A stretch of 58,183 bases of DNA from Brachionus plicatilis (GCA_010279815.1 QEOQ01000192.1:892120-950302); one strand, 5' to 3'; positions 41,848-54,550 are shown, numbered from the stretch's first letter. Notes: generated from the sequence alone by a model not told the origin. Numbers and translations: made by a program.

Positions 41848-44800
41848 ATGAAGCCGATTTGGTTTGTTGCCTGCTGCATTTTGTTCACGATTTCAACGAT
41901 CAAATCAGGTAATGCTTTTTTTCCAGTACTTTGACCAACCTCTGACACCAGAAACAGTTTTTGATTAAATTTTTTTCAAAAATATGCATTTATTTAATTA
42001 ATTTAATTCAAAGGGAATTTAAAATTAAATAAGTTAAAAGTTAGTTTTTTTTAAATTTAATGAAAATCTGGTACAAAAATTTTACCAAAAATATTTATTT
42101 TGATGAAAGTGTATTGAGAAAAAAAGGATAAAAAAAAATTAAATAAAATTTTATCTAATATCATTCATGCATAAGACTAGAAGGATATTTTTATGTTAAA
42201 AAAATCTAGAAGTTAAAATTTTTTTAATCTAAAAAAATTTTAATAAAACGTAAATTTAATTTTACTAAAATTACATAAATTATTAAGCAATAATTAAATC
42301 GTCACATTGATAGTAATGTAAAAATTAAACTGTGTCCCTGACTGAGCCAAGATTCAGGGGCCGGAGTAAATTGTAGATTAGAGAGCTTTTAGTTAAAATA
42401 AAAAATAAATAATTTAACTTTTAAAATCTTAAATTTAATTTTCCATATGGTGATTATATTTATTTTCATAAAAAAAATAATTATTGATATGACGGGTTAA
42501 AATTAAAATAACAATAAGCTACAATAGGATCCCTACAGAGCGATTCGCTATGGTAGTTATCTTTATAAGGAAAAAAAACGTATTTTTAAATAATTTAACA
42601 TAGCATCAGTTTATTCTAAGAAATACAATTAATTTTTATAATTTAAGTTAATTTTAGCTAATCTTGAAATCATTGCTTTTTTAAAAATTTTTTTTCAAAT
42701 TTATTTTTATTTGGATTTCCGTAAAATCCGAAATTTCATTACTGTAAAATTTTAATTTAAGACATCTTTTTTTTGTCTAGATTTTTTAATTATTCAGAGT
42801 AAATTTAAAAATTAGTTTTTGATTAGGTATTAAAATTTTGATTAAAGTAAAAATTGGAAAAAATTGACTGAATAAACAATTTAATAATAGAAAGTAATTT
42901 TTTAAATTTAAAGGTTTCTGTTTTTTATTAGAATTCTCTAATTTGAAAGCAATTAAAATTCTTCTAATAAAGTAAATAAAAATTTAACTTATTTTTTTAC
43001 CTATTGTTGACTATAAATTTTATTATTTTTCGATATATAAAAATAAATAGGACTTAATGTCAAAAAAAACTATTAATCGTATAATTTTTTCTTTAAAAAA
43101 ATTTGCCTGTTAAAATATACTAACAAAAAATTAACAAATTGTTTCTATTTGGTTAAAAATTTATTCATTTGTTAATAAACTCAATTTTAAAATTCTAATT
43201 TTTATTAATTAAATGATTAAGTAAATTTATTTTTAAAGAAAATAAATAGAGAAAGTAAAAGTGCGTATTTATTTTTGACAAAACAGTTAGTTGAATGATT
43301 TAGCAAATCAATATTAAATATTAAAAGAACTCGAAAATTAAATATATTGTAATTGGTATAAACCTATGAGTAAGCTATAGAAAATTTAAGTAATCATTAT
43401 TAAGAATATTTATTTTAAAGGTTAATCAACAAGCTGATTTAATCAATGGTTTATGCTTTTTAATTCAATTGGTAAAATTAAGCAAAAAAAATTTTAAATG
43501 ATTTAGGTAATAGCTTTTTTTGGATTTTAGAATATAAAAATTGGTGTTGGCATTTAATTTTTTTTTTGTGAAAAAATTTCTTTTTCAAGAAGATGTTGAA
43601 AAATAATTGAATAAAACACTTACCTCCCGATATTGAAATTTTTAAGAAAACTCTTTTTTTCTAAGTTTTGAATTAAAAAACAAATAATTTTTGTAATAAT
43701 AAACTAAAAAAATACATATTTTTTTGGATTTTTAAAAATAAAAGAAAAATAATTGTCAGCCTAGAAGACTTGCTTATTTATTTTTTGAACAAGAGTTCTT
43801 AAGAAAAACTCTATCATAGAATCAAATTCAATAATAAATTTCAAAAAGCAATCAAAAAAATAAAATTAACATTTAATTTTTATAAAATAAAAAGACTTTA
43901 TGCTCTAAACCTAATTTTGAAGTGACTTAGAACAGCATCTAATTTTAATTAAATTTTTGTGATGGTTACTTGATGAATATGTGGTGAGAAAATACAATGC
44001 TATTTTTGAATTTTATCTAGATTTTTTCTAATGCAAATCAATTGAGATGAGAATTTTTAGAAAAATTAAAATATATTTTTTTTAATTTTTAATCTAAATC
44101 ATTGCTGTGCACACAAAAAAATTTTATTCGCAAAATTAAAAAATTATTAAAATCCAAATTTTTTAAAAATTCAAATTATAAGCTTTGCCAGTACTAAATT
44201 ACGTAAGATTTGGAAAACTTAATGGTCGCCAGGCTCAGATATATCTATAAAACAAAGAGCCTCACTGGATGTTTCTAAACTGAGTCTGAACTTGCTGAAT
44301 TTGGACTGAAAAAATTAACAAATTTCCATTTGTTTATTTATCAATTTTTATCAAAAAAAGTTAATTAATTTTAACTTTTTTCAAATTCATAATGTTTTTG
44401 TGTGTGCTGTTTATGTGAACACTTGTTTTAAATGGCTTAACCGTTTAAATCCATAATCTGCTTTTTTTAGAAAATATTAAAAAATTACTAATTTCTACTC
44501 TATTTAGGAAAAAGTGACAATGTTCATTAAAAATTAAAAAAACTCACTAGTACAAAAAATTATATCAGTAAATTTAAGTAATTCTTCTTGAAGTTACCAA
44601 GTTTAATATTAATTTAATTTTATTAAATTATAAGTTTATAAATGGTTATCTGATTTAAAAAATAAAAGGATTCTTAATCTTGAGTGACTCCGCTAAATCG
44701 CTCCCTTCATTGGCATTGATTATATTGTATTGATCCTGAATTCGAATTCGAGTGATTCAATATTTCATCTTCCTCATCATTTATTGTATAGTCAAAATTC

Positions 44801-47800
44801 TTTTGTATTTTACTATGAGTTTTAATTTAAAGATCTAATTTTACTAATATTTTTTAGCTAAAATTTTTGTGTTATAATTAAAAAAGTCTGAATGTCCTTA
44901 TAAATTATTTAAATGTTGACAATAAACTTATTCTTAAATTTAATAAAAATAAGAACAAAATACAAACATAGTAAACTAAAATAATGATGCAAAAACATTT
45001 TCATTTATTATTAACAAATTAATAGTAGAAATAAAAAAAGAGATGTAAATTGAACAATTAAGACTTTATTTGGACCAACTTTTCTAGAATTTGTCTAAAT
45101 AATTAAAAAGGTATTCAATTATTTTTTTTTGATAAGTATTGACGTTTCAAAATTTTCTAAGAAAGAAATATTTTCATAAATTTTATCAGAATAATTTATA
45201 AAATTTGTAAAATTTTTATAAAATTTTAAATGGATTAATTATTTATGAAACTTAATGTGATTTGTAAATCAGATTTTTTTTTTTTTTTTATTTTTCAACT
45301 TGCCTATGAGGCCTAAATTTTAAATAAATAAATAAAATGATTAGACTATTCACCATCTTTTTAAATAACAATTTTATAATCTTAATTCAAAATCCTGGAC
45401 ATTTTCAGATTATTTTAACCTTTTTTCATAGTTGTTTAAAAGTCCCTTAAAGTCAAAGTCATAAGCTTAACAGTCATAATCTTACATTTAAATTTATATT
45501 TAATGTTTAATTAATCCAATTGGATTTTTCAAGATAATTTTTGAAATAAAAATGTTCTCCTAGTCGTTAATTTTTAATTTATCTAATTTAAAATAATTTA
45601 ATGATTAATGATGAAATTGAAATTTTAATGTTCGATTAATTAAATTTTTTTAAAATTAAAGTTTTTTAGAGATCACAACTCTTAAGAGTTATAAATTATC
45701 TTTATCTAATTTATTTTTTTCAATTGTAAACGCTTTTTCACGTTACATTAATAAAATTAGGACTAAAAACATATCCACAAAATTTTATAAAAATATGAAC
45801 AAAATAAAAAAACAACTCACTATAATAATAAAAGAAAAAGTTTAGAGAGAAGACGTGATAAATGCAATTCAAAATTAGTATAAAAAAAATTTTATTGTCC
45901 AACTGGTTACAAAAAAAAAGTTTTTATCCATTTTGTGTTTTTCTAAATTAATTTGTTCATCGTTAAATCAAAAAAATTTCATTTAATTAGAGATGAATTA
46001 TTTTTTATTTTGTATACCTTTTAATAATCATGATTTTTTTAAAATTAAATACAAAACAATTAGATTAGATATTGTACTAAAATTGTTATTTTTTATTTTA
46101 GAAATTTGTGGTAGGTTTTAAATAATTTGTTATTGAAAAATATTTTTCTAATCTTTTATCTTTTTTAACAAATTTACTTGAGTTAATTGTAAATTATTCT
46201 AGTAATGAAGGAGTTTTGAAGGATGATGAGGCTTTGTCAAAAAACAATGATGAAACAAATTTTGAGGGAATTAAATGAATCTTAACTTTTATAAATTTTT
46301 TTCTAAAATTATTTAAAAAATTTAAAATGCTTTTTTTACAATGAACTGCCTGGTAAATTAGATATTTATAAAATTTTTAAACTCATTTTTTTTAATGTGA
46401 CTGTGAGTGTAAGTGATTTAAGAAAATTTTAAAATTTTAATGACAAATTTTAAAACTTAAAAAGACATCTTGAAGTTGATGATCAATTCAAGATATCATT
46501 TCAATTCAAAGAGTTTATCATTAGATATTAAAAATAATCTTTTAATCTTTTTAAATATTATTAATGTACAGTGGTGATTTGATAACAGTATGTTACGAAA
46601 AATTACGTAAAATACCGTAAATTAACCAAATTTTACCACATTTTACGTAAATTAACGTAAAATCCAAAAAGTGAAAAAGAAGTATTTTTCGAAAAATTAC
46701 GTAAATTTTCAGGATTTTGAGATAATTTTGGTAAAATTTGGTAAAATTAAAAACGGCCAATTCAAAATTCAAAATTTTTTGAAAAAATGTCTTTTTTTTC
46801 CAAAAATCGAAAATTTAAGACAGTTTTTTTTTTCATAAATTGGTCAAAAAAATTTTTAAATTGTTATAAAAAAAAGCTTTCTTAAATTTTCGATTCTTGG
46901 AAAAAAAAAGACATTTTTTCAAAAAATTTTGAATTTTGAATTGGCCGTTTTTAATTTTAACAAATTTTACCAAAATTATCTCAAAATCCTGAAAATTTAC
47001 GTAATTTTTCGTAAAATACTGTTATCAAATCACCACTGTAGCATGCTTTACATTTAATAAACAAATTATATATTTCAATAATATGTGTAGGAAAGATCAA
47101 TCTTTTCATTTAATTACTTATTTGGAAGTCAATATTTTGAATTTATTTTTAAAATTTAATTTTTTATTTTTAATGCAAGATACAAATACTTTTGAAATTA
47201 AAAATTTCAAAATAAATTCCAAAAAAATTCAATTAGTAGATTTAAATTTAAAAAAAAAATTTAATCAATAGGTTGAGAAAATATTTTTTTGTAAATTTTT
47301 TTATTAAATCTACATAACACGCAAATCGTGTTACATTAAAATTATTTAAATAAATTCAAAAATTAATTTTAATATCCAAAAATAAACTCTTTAAATTGAA
47401 ATAATATCTTGAATTGATCATCAACTTCCAGATGCCCTTAACGATTAAAAAAAATTAAAAAAACAACCTCTAAAATTTAATTAATTATTTCCTCTCAAGA
47501 CACAATTTGGTTTAACTCAACACAAACAAGTCTTAAATTTGAGACATCATCACCAAACATCATCCAACGAGGCCTTGCATCCAACTTCATAATCCTGAAC
47601 AGGAACGAGAACGTGCTCATAACATGCATCAAATCCGGCATCCAAACATACGGCCTGCTGAGCGCTTTTGTTAACACTCGGTCAGCCCAAGGCCTAAATT
47701 GTCTCAGATACGACACCAAGAACTTGGGAAATGAAAAATTCTGCATCGAAAAACAATTTTTATACCTGATCAAAAATGACCGCAGCTCTCGCTACCAAAT

Positions 47801-49247
47801 AGAGTGCAAAATAGTTGAGTCAGGCCTGGTGGAGCCGGTCCAGCAGCCTCTGGCACTTGACCGCTTGTTCACAGACCAAGTGCCGCGGATTAGAAACGGC
47901 CTAACTCTTTCCTCATTCAATTCCACCGCGGCCTATTTCATCAACACAGAACAAGTCAGCTGCGAAGCCATTCAACCTGTTGACAGCACTAACTTTGACT
48001 CACTCAAATGGGTATCGGTGCCTGACAACAATTTCCTGCAGTCTGACCCCAAAATTTTCTACCTTACCGAAGATTATTTCAACTACACCATCAATTTTCC
48101 AGCAGATTTGCCAGTGGTAAAAAACAACTCTGTCTTCAAATGCTGCACTGTTCTCAATGGAATGATAAAAAACTGCCAGAGCTTAATTGCCTATATTTAT
48201 GCACCTCCGACAACAACCACTACCACTACCACAACTACCACTACCACAACTACAACTACAACTACAACTACAACTACCACTACTTCTACTACAACAAGTC
48301 CAGTAGATTTTTCAACCAATTTAACCAACTCAATTGAGATAAAAATTGTCAATTCTTCGGATTCAAACGAGACTGTGGGTGATCAGTCAGGCCTGAGCAC
48401 ATCCGAAATAGTTATCATAATTGCCTCGATTGGAGGTGGTGTTGTTTTGTTTTTGACAATTACTCTGACCTTGCTTTGCTACAAGAAACTAAGATATGGA
48501 AAAAAAGTATCTGACAAAACTTTTGACAGCATCCAGAATTCGAGGAATACCATTGCTGAGCCAATACGAATAAGTCCGCGAGAGGACATGGAAGATGAGC
48601 GGCCAACAGAAGCTTTGTCCACTGAAATAGTGCCAGTTGAAGTAAAGAACAAAAAGGTGAGCAAAAAAAAAGAGAAAATTAAGCCCAAAAAAAAGTCCAA
48701 AAAAAGAGATGAATATGAAATAAATGACGCATTTGAGCCTGTTACCTACGAGACTGTGTTGCCCAAAGAAAACTTTGATTCACTCTCTGAAAGAAAAGAT
48801 ATTTACTCGCTTCCAGACAAAAATAAATCCACTAAGATCATGGTTTTTCAGCAGAGTAATTCAGTGGAAGAGCCAGTCAAGGAAGTGTTACAGGCGAGTG
48901 ACGATGAATCATCTCCTCTACCACCTCCGCCAGCACCACCGATTCTGCCATCACTCTCCAATCAGTCTTCGGCAGATCATAGCTCAGAGGTGATGTCATT
49001 TGTACCTCCACCATTACCTCCACCTTTGCCTGTTCCTGCTCCGCCACCACCACCACCACCGCCACTAATGAATGACAATGCATTATCTTTTTCTATTTTA
49101 CACGCGTCGCAGCCACAAACTAGCCGAAAATCGTCAACTATCCAATCTGAAAATAAAAATTCTGATATTGGTGAAAATGCTGGGAACAAAAATCTAGTGG
49201 AAAATATTTACTCTGCCGAAAATGACAGCACTAGAGTACTTTACTAA
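41848..49247 (+). CDS. Type I membrane protein with Thr-rich stalk and proline-rich cytosolic tail
   Basis: Exon 1 (41848-41908) encodes the signal peptide MKPIWFVACCILFTISTIKS. Exon 2 (47500-49247) begins after a pyrimidine tract and AG. The phases match (61 + 1748 nt = 603 codons, 602 residues), though extra small exons are possible. The ectodomain (about 21-235) has several N-glycosylation sequons and at least nine Cys. It may be Ig-like but was not identified. A mucin-like Thr run (codons at 48212-48295) forms the stalk. The transmembrane segment is IVIIIASIGGGVVLFLTITL. The cytosolic tail has a Lys-rich block (KKVSKKKEKIKPKKKSKKR) and polyproline stretches suited to EVH1, SH3 or profilin partners. 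It is probably an adhesion or receptor protein linked to actin. The 5.6-kb intron is about 100 times the local norm. Confidence 0.7.
46465..47436. mobile_element. MULE-like MITE carrying a nested mariner-type MITE
   Basis: The ends acatcttgaagttgatgatc and gatcatcaacttccagatgc match the family at 25198-26672. Without the nested 470-bp element and its TA, about 500 bp remain, the same length as the other two copies. The flanks cttaaaaag and cttaacgat agree only in part, so the duplication is decayed. Confidence 0.8.
46569..47038. mobile_element. 470-bp palindromic Tc1/mariner-type MITE
   Basis: cagtggtgatttgataacag and ctgttatcaaatcaccactg are perfect inverted repeats flanked by TA (46567-46568, 47039-47040). 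The whole element is a near-perfect palindrome; inner blocks such as ttttggtaaaatttg and aacggccaattcaaaattca recur inverted. It starts with the same cagtggtg as 12434-12633. Confidence 0.92.
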
Positions 49248-49959
49248 TTAAATTAGTTAAATTTTTTTGTTTTTTTTTTTAATAAATTATAAAATCATTT
49301 AGAAAATTGAAAGATATTTTTAGTCTATTTTTTAAAAAAATTTTACCAGGTTTCTATGCTATGGAAAAACAAAAAAAATGACCACATCCATCTTATATCT
49401 GATAAAGTATTTGTACATAAAAATTATAGTCACTTACCTCGACAATTAAATTTGTGAATAGTTGTAACTGATACTGATCCTATTAAAGAAACTTCAAGTG
49501 AAATTTTGGAGAAAGATTCAACATAATAAAACAATATAGTTTAAAGGATCTACCTGACCAGCACGCGCAAAAATCGTTACAGCACATCCTTAAAATCTAT
49601 ACTAAACTTAAAAACAATTAATTAAACTAATTTTCAGTAAATCCAGAAAAAATCATAGAAAAAATTTTGACACAATTTTTAAGGTGTGTCGTCAGACTTT
49701 ATATAATTATTTAATAAAATTTATAAAGAAATCAAAATTTAGTTTTATTGTTAATTTTAATTTCAATATTTCAATTTATATTTCAAAAAACTTTTTATTT
49801 AGTTGTTTATTTTTACAAAAATAAGGCTGAAAATTTAGCGGCCATTTTTACATTAAGTTTTATTTTAGTTAATTAATCCTATAAATCTTATAAAAAGCGA
49901 ATGTAAGTTTTGATTGGAAACTAAAGATGAAAATTTTTAATCAATTAAGTTTTTCCTTT
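49248..49959. other. Intergenic AT-rich DNA
   Basis: 3' flank of the membrane-protein gene (aataaa at 49281). No gene signals. The 5' end of the next LINE lies somewhere near 49960, but its exact start is unclear. Confidence 0.4.
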
Positions 49960-49973
49960 ATTTAGGATTATCT

Positions 49974-50635
49974 TTGAACAATTTAAAGCAGAAATGCTAT
50001 TTTTGTGATGAAGAAGGACACAACATAGCGAAATGCCCTATCAAAGAAACACTTTGCGAAAAGTGTCATCAGAAAGGACACTTGACACAAAAATGCTCCA
50101 TTGCTGAAAAGCTAAAGTCGCTTGAGAGGAAAAAGATTGACTACAATGATCTTTACATCGACCAAGAAGAAAGCCAATCAATAATTGGAGCTGACCAAAA
50201 AACAATGATGACAATATGATGCCAAAAACGCCTGGATATCAGCCAACAAATTTCAATGACGTAATATCCCAAATTAGCACACAAGACCTTAAGACTCCAG
50301 TTTTAGAAGACACTTTGGTAAGTCGTTTAAACGATTTTCTACCACTATGTCAGTCACCTGTCAATGTACGCTCAAATGATCAGAATGAGACTGAAACTTT
50401 TTTCCAAACCAAAAATCAACTCAAGAGATTGTCCGAATCTGATCCAAATGAAAAAGAGTTCACAGAAAAAGAATCAAAGAAACCATTAGTTGTCTTGGAA
50501 AATGAAAACGACAATACCTTCGAGTCTGAATCAAACAGTTCGACAACTGAATTTTCAATTCAAGTAGATCAATCATCTAAAGAGGATGGTCAGCAAACTG
50601 CCAGTCAAAACAGCATTGAAGAAAATTTAGAATGA
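49974..50635 (+). pseudogene. LINE ORF1 with two CCHC zinc knuckles, frameshifted
   Basis: The first part has two CCHC knuckles, CYFCDEEGHNIAKC and CEKCHQKGHLTQKC, then a Lys/Glu-rich region. A frame shift in an A run near 50200 separates it from the second part (50216-50635), which is Ser/Glu/Asn-rich and acidic and ends SIEENLE before a stop. Knuckle proteins of this sort bind the element RNA. The frame opens without an ATG at 49974, so its N terminus is lost or upstream. Confidence 0.75.
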
Positions 50636-50668
50636 ACAAGAAGACAAATCAATCAACTTTAAGAGCTA

Positions 50669-53439
50669 TAAAACAAAACATGGTTAGTAATTACACACTG
50701 GAATTGTCTTCATTTACCTAGTAGGGTTCATCACTTAGCCAATTTTTTAGCTCAAAAATGTCCCGACATTGTTTTGCTCAATGAATTAAAGATAGATTTA
50801 AGTGAGGCAAATATTTATCTTGATTTTCACAATTATCAGTTCATAACAAAACCACGCAACAAGTATGGAGGAGGAGTAGCTATTTTAATTAAAGAAGGAA
50901 TTGAATTTATACAAGATTTTTCTTATGAGAAATTCAATTCCGAACTCCTTTGTATAAAAATGAACTTAGGAAAGAATAGTGAATTGTTTGTATTTAGTCT
51001 TTATAATCCACCCAATGTGCTTCTGAACTTTGAGTTTTTTAAAACAGTTAATAAAAAGTGTAGGAACTACATTTTAGGTGGGGATCTAAACGCTAGAACA
51101 AAGCAAATAGGCTGGGTTGGGGAAAATGAAAATGGCATAATGTTGTAAAGAATAATCAATGAGTTAGACTTTTCAGTAATCAATGATAAGCGTCCTACTT
51201 TCAATATTTTTAATAAGAATTACTTTGAAATTCTTGACCTTTTTTTAGTTTCATCTCTTTTAATTGACAAAATTACCGACTTTATTGTCTTAAATAGTCA
51301 AGACATGACTAGTGACGATTTTCCAATCAAAGCATCGATTTCTATGGGCTATCAATTAGAAAATAAATCAGCAGCTAAAATGTTTAACTATAAGAAAGCA
51401 AACTGGCAATTATTCAGTGAGATTTTAAATTCTCAAATAGTGAATATCACTGAAAGTTCCCTCACAATAGACCAACTAAATGATAAAATTACAGAAAAAA
51501 TTATTTCTGCTTCACATAAAAGCATTCCATATCTTTCTAAGAAAATCTACAAAACGAGTCTTCCACCGAACATTGTTAATTTGATCAAAGAACGTAGGAA
51601 AGTGAGAAGAAACTTCCAGAAAACTCGCTGTCAAAAGCTAAAGCAAAAATTTAATCAACTTACATCTGAGTTAAAGGCCTCTTTAAAAAAATTCTGGAAT
51701 TAAAATTGGTTTGATTTTATTGAGAAGATGGGAAAAAACCCACTGACAAGTAGACCTTTTTGGAAAAAAATAAATAAATTTAGAACAAAAAAAGGATCAA
51801 ATTTAATTCCTAATTTGATTTTAAATGAAAATGAATTCAAAACTAATGAAGAAAAGGGAAAATGCTTCGGAGAACTCTTATCTTCAATATTTAGTCCTAA
51901 TTCTGATTTAATTGATTCTGAGAAAGATATCGAAATACTAAATTCTAACTCTGATTTCTTTAGAAATTATAACCAGTCTAATTTTAATGATCCAATTTGC
52001 TTAAATGAATTAATTATGGCTTTAAAAAGATTAAAAAATGAAGCGGCATCAGAACCTGACCAAATTCATAATTTAATGTTAAGAAACTTACCTAGAAACT
52101 CATTAATAGAAATCATAGAACTTTTTAATTTATCTCTTCGAGAAGGTAGAGTCCCTAAAGCGTGGAAAACATCGAACATTACTATGATTCAAAAAAAAGC
52201 CTCTTCTTTACAAGATCCTTTAAATTATAGACCAATTAGTATAACGAGTTGTTTAGGAAAGCTACTGGAACGCATAGTATATTCAAGATTATACAATTTT
52301 TTGGAACAAAATTCACTCCTTATCCAGGAGCAATCTGGATTTAGGAAACACCGGCGAACAGTAGATAATCTTTTCTTTTTAATTCAAAAAATTGTGGAAT
52401 CATTTAGAAAAAAAAGAGTTAGCGGCCTTTTTTTTGACATTTCTAAAGCCTTTGATAGGGTTTGGTATGAAGGTTTACTTTTTAAATTGATTAAAATAAA
52501 TCCACCTCATTACTTGACTAACTGGATTAGATCCTTTTTAGACTCTAGGACATTTAAGGTAAATGTGAATGACCATCTGAGCGAAGAATATCAAATAACT
52601 GCAGGTGTTCCTCAAGGCTCAGTAATTAGTCCTCTTTTATTTAGTATATATATTAATGACATCCCCAAAAGAAACAAAACAAATAATGAATACTCTCTGC
52701 TTTTCGCAGATGATCTAGTAACATTTTTCATTTATAACAAAAAGGGGAACCTAGAAAATAAGATTAATAAATACCTCAACGAACTAGAACAATGGCTTAT
52801 TAAATGGAAAATGAAGATATCAGTTGAAAAGTCGTGTTCAGTAGTCTTTTCCGAAACAAAAAAGAGAGTGATAATCTAAACTTAAAAATTTATGGAAACA
52901 GAATAGTGAGCCAAAAAGAAATCAAATTTCTTGGTATTAAATTTGATTCTAAGTTAAATTTTAATATACTGGTAGACGAAACTAAAGAACGCTGCAATAA
53001 TAGGCTAAATATTATTAAGATATTGTCAAACAAAAAATGGGGTCTTAATAAAAACACACTAGGAAATCTTTATAAATCCTTAGTCGGATCAAATTTAGAT
53101 TATTCTTTTCCTTGCTTAAATTCATTTTCAGAAAATAATATCAAAAAACTGCAAGCAATTCAGAATACAGCAGTCAGATCTATTCTTAAGTTAAAATATG
53201 ATACTCCCTCCAACATCGTGCATCATGAGGCTTTTAATAAACTAAAATTACTAACAGTCTCGAATCGGCTTTTTGAATTGAGTGAGAGATATGTTGGGAC
53301 AGGACTGAGTCATTCTATTCCATTGGCTGAAAGACTGGTGAAGGAATACAAAGAAGGTTTCGAATCAAGATATATTGAATACCCAACTCCATTGTGTAAT
53401 TGCTACCTTACTATTTCTTCTTTTTTTCCTGAAACTTGA
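50669..53439 (+). pseudogene. LINE ORF2: APE endonuclease and reverse transcriptase, inactivated
   Basis: An APE-type endonuclease starts at ITHWNCLHLPSRVHHLA, with LLNELK (catalytic Glu), GGDLNAR and the closing SDDFPI, where the usual active-site His is Asp. The reverse transcriptase has the WKTSNITMIQKK block, GFRKHRRTVDNL, FFDISKAFDRVWYEGLL (first Asp), GVPQGSVISPLLFSIYINDI and the FADDLV catalytic box near 52705. The C-terminal region (LQAIQNTAVRSILKL, LFELSERY) follows. Two TAA stops (51146-51148, 51701-51703) fall in one otherwise continuous frame, and a one-base shift near 52855 puts the last 200 codons in another frame. All three changes disable it. Confidence 0.9.
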
Positions 53440-53730
53440 TCTATTTAAACATATGCAACATGTAACAATCTATTCCTATTTATGTCTTTTCAACTTTCAT
53501 TTTTTTAGCTTATTTACTTTATTTCGATTCTTTTTTTTTTATCTCATTTTATTAACTGTAATTTTATTTTTATTTTATTTTATTTTTATTTTATTTTTAT
53601 TTTATTATTTTTTTTTAACTTATTCTGAAGGAGCTCTAGCTCGGTACAGAAAACAAATAAATAAATAAATAAAATGGTTTGACTTTTTTTTTTCTGACAA
53701 TTTTACTCTGACATTTTTGATTCTGACAAT

Positions 53731-53832
53731 CTTAACCATCTCCCTTAGGTTTTCAATGTCCTAATGAAATTTTTTGAGTACTGTTTCCAAATCCATATCT
53801 GAGTGACTAATTTTCATGTCATCTGCAAACAT
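53731..53832 (-). pseudogene. Reverse-transcriptase catalytic-box scrap of another LINE
   Basis: The minus strand reads MFADDMKISHSDMDLETVLK then KFH, stop, DIENLREMV. It matches the YADD box and following helix of CR1-like reverse transcriptases, not the neighbouring Jockey-like copy, whose box reads FADDLVTFF. It is short, broken by a stop and truncated at both sides. Confidence 0.6.
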
Positions 53833-54252
53833 TCACATGATAAATCATGAACAGGATCTATTTCTTGATATTTTGGTACTTCAAACACAGTTGTTTTTTC
53901 GTTTAAAGTTTCTTGTAGTATTTTTTCAGTGAATTGAACATTAGAAATTAGCTTTTTCGAATTTTTATCATTCATATAAAATTTTTGATCAACATTGTCG
54001 ATATTATTATATTTATTGAAGATTTTTTTGACGATCAACTTTTACTTCCTAAAGCATAATTGTTTTAGTCTTCAAAAAAATTTGTTAAGTTAAGTTTTTT
54101 TATTCGACATTTCCAAAAAAATCAGTTCCTTTTAAATAGTTTAAATATTCTAAAAAAAGTATGAAAAATTAGCTTGTTTTGCTTCGTTTTTAAATTTTTA
54201 TAATTAATAGCTTAAGAAATGAACAAGTTTATTCTAATTTCAGTCTTCAAAG

Positions 54253-54336
54253 AATTCCTTCTTTAATTAAAATAGCTACTCCTCCTCCATATTTGTTGCG
54301 TGGTTTTGTTATGAATTGATAACTGTGAAAATCAAG
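54253..54336 (-). pseudogene. Antisense endonuclease fragment of the Jockey-like LINE
   Basis: The reverse complement is nearly identical to 50819-50902 of the LINE (DFHNYQFITKPRNKYGGGVA region), with three or four base differences. Both ends are abrupt. It lies opposite in orientation to the parent copy 3.4 kb upstream. Confidence 0.85.
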
Positions 54337-54550
54337 TTTTGACTCAAAGACAAAACGTACAAAATCAACTAGAGCTATCAATGCAGTCTTTAAGTCAAAC
54401 TATTGATCAAGTAGTCAAAATGCAAAATAATTTGAGCAAAAATGTTCTCTTAAGCAAAAATGTATGATGCGAGAAGGCATGTGAAAAAGGGTAATATTTT
54501 AAATTATTTTCTATTTCAAATTTTGATAGTATAATTTATTGATATATTAA

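Larger units (their letters stand above)
41909..47499 (+). other. 5.6-kb intron of the membrane-protein gene
   Basis: The intron has GT at 41909 and AG at 47498-47499. It is AT-rich throughout. It contains a LINE-like tail at 45275-45340 (tcaacttgcctatgaggcct then aaataaat), a worn hAT start near 45430, and the MULE-like MITE at 46465-47436. No further exon was found, but short ones could be missed. Confidence 0.5.
49960..53675 (+). mobile_element. Jockey-like non-LTR retrotransposon (LINE), decayed
   Basis: Encodes two open reading regions in LINE order: an ORF1 with zinc knuckles, then an ORF2 with APE endonuclease and reverse transcriptase. The T-rich 3' UTR ends with ctgaaggagctctagctcgg and an (aaat)n tail at 53629-53672. 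Fragments of the same family occur at 1-285 and 54253-54336, with solo tails at 8930-9163 and 40045-40130. The tail and the FADD reverse-transcriptase box fit the Jockey group; the clade call is inference. The 5' end and target repeat were not defined. Confidence 0.88.

Noticed and set aside
47083..47271. 62-codon open frame, +, inside the large intron
   Set aside because: Lies within the body of a non-coding MITE; chance frame.
48212..48295. ACY triplet array considered as a non-coding microsatellite
   Set aside because: It stays in frame within a long ORF between a Cys-rich ectodomain and a transmembrane segment, so a mucin-like stalk explains it better.
48140..48337. 65-codon frame rich in Tyr/His/Asn
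   Set aside because: A shifted reading of the Thr-codon repeat of the membrane-protein gene.
53814..54038. 74-codon open frame, -
   Set aside because: It overlaps the LINE scrap in another frame. Asn/Lys-rich and without recognisable features.
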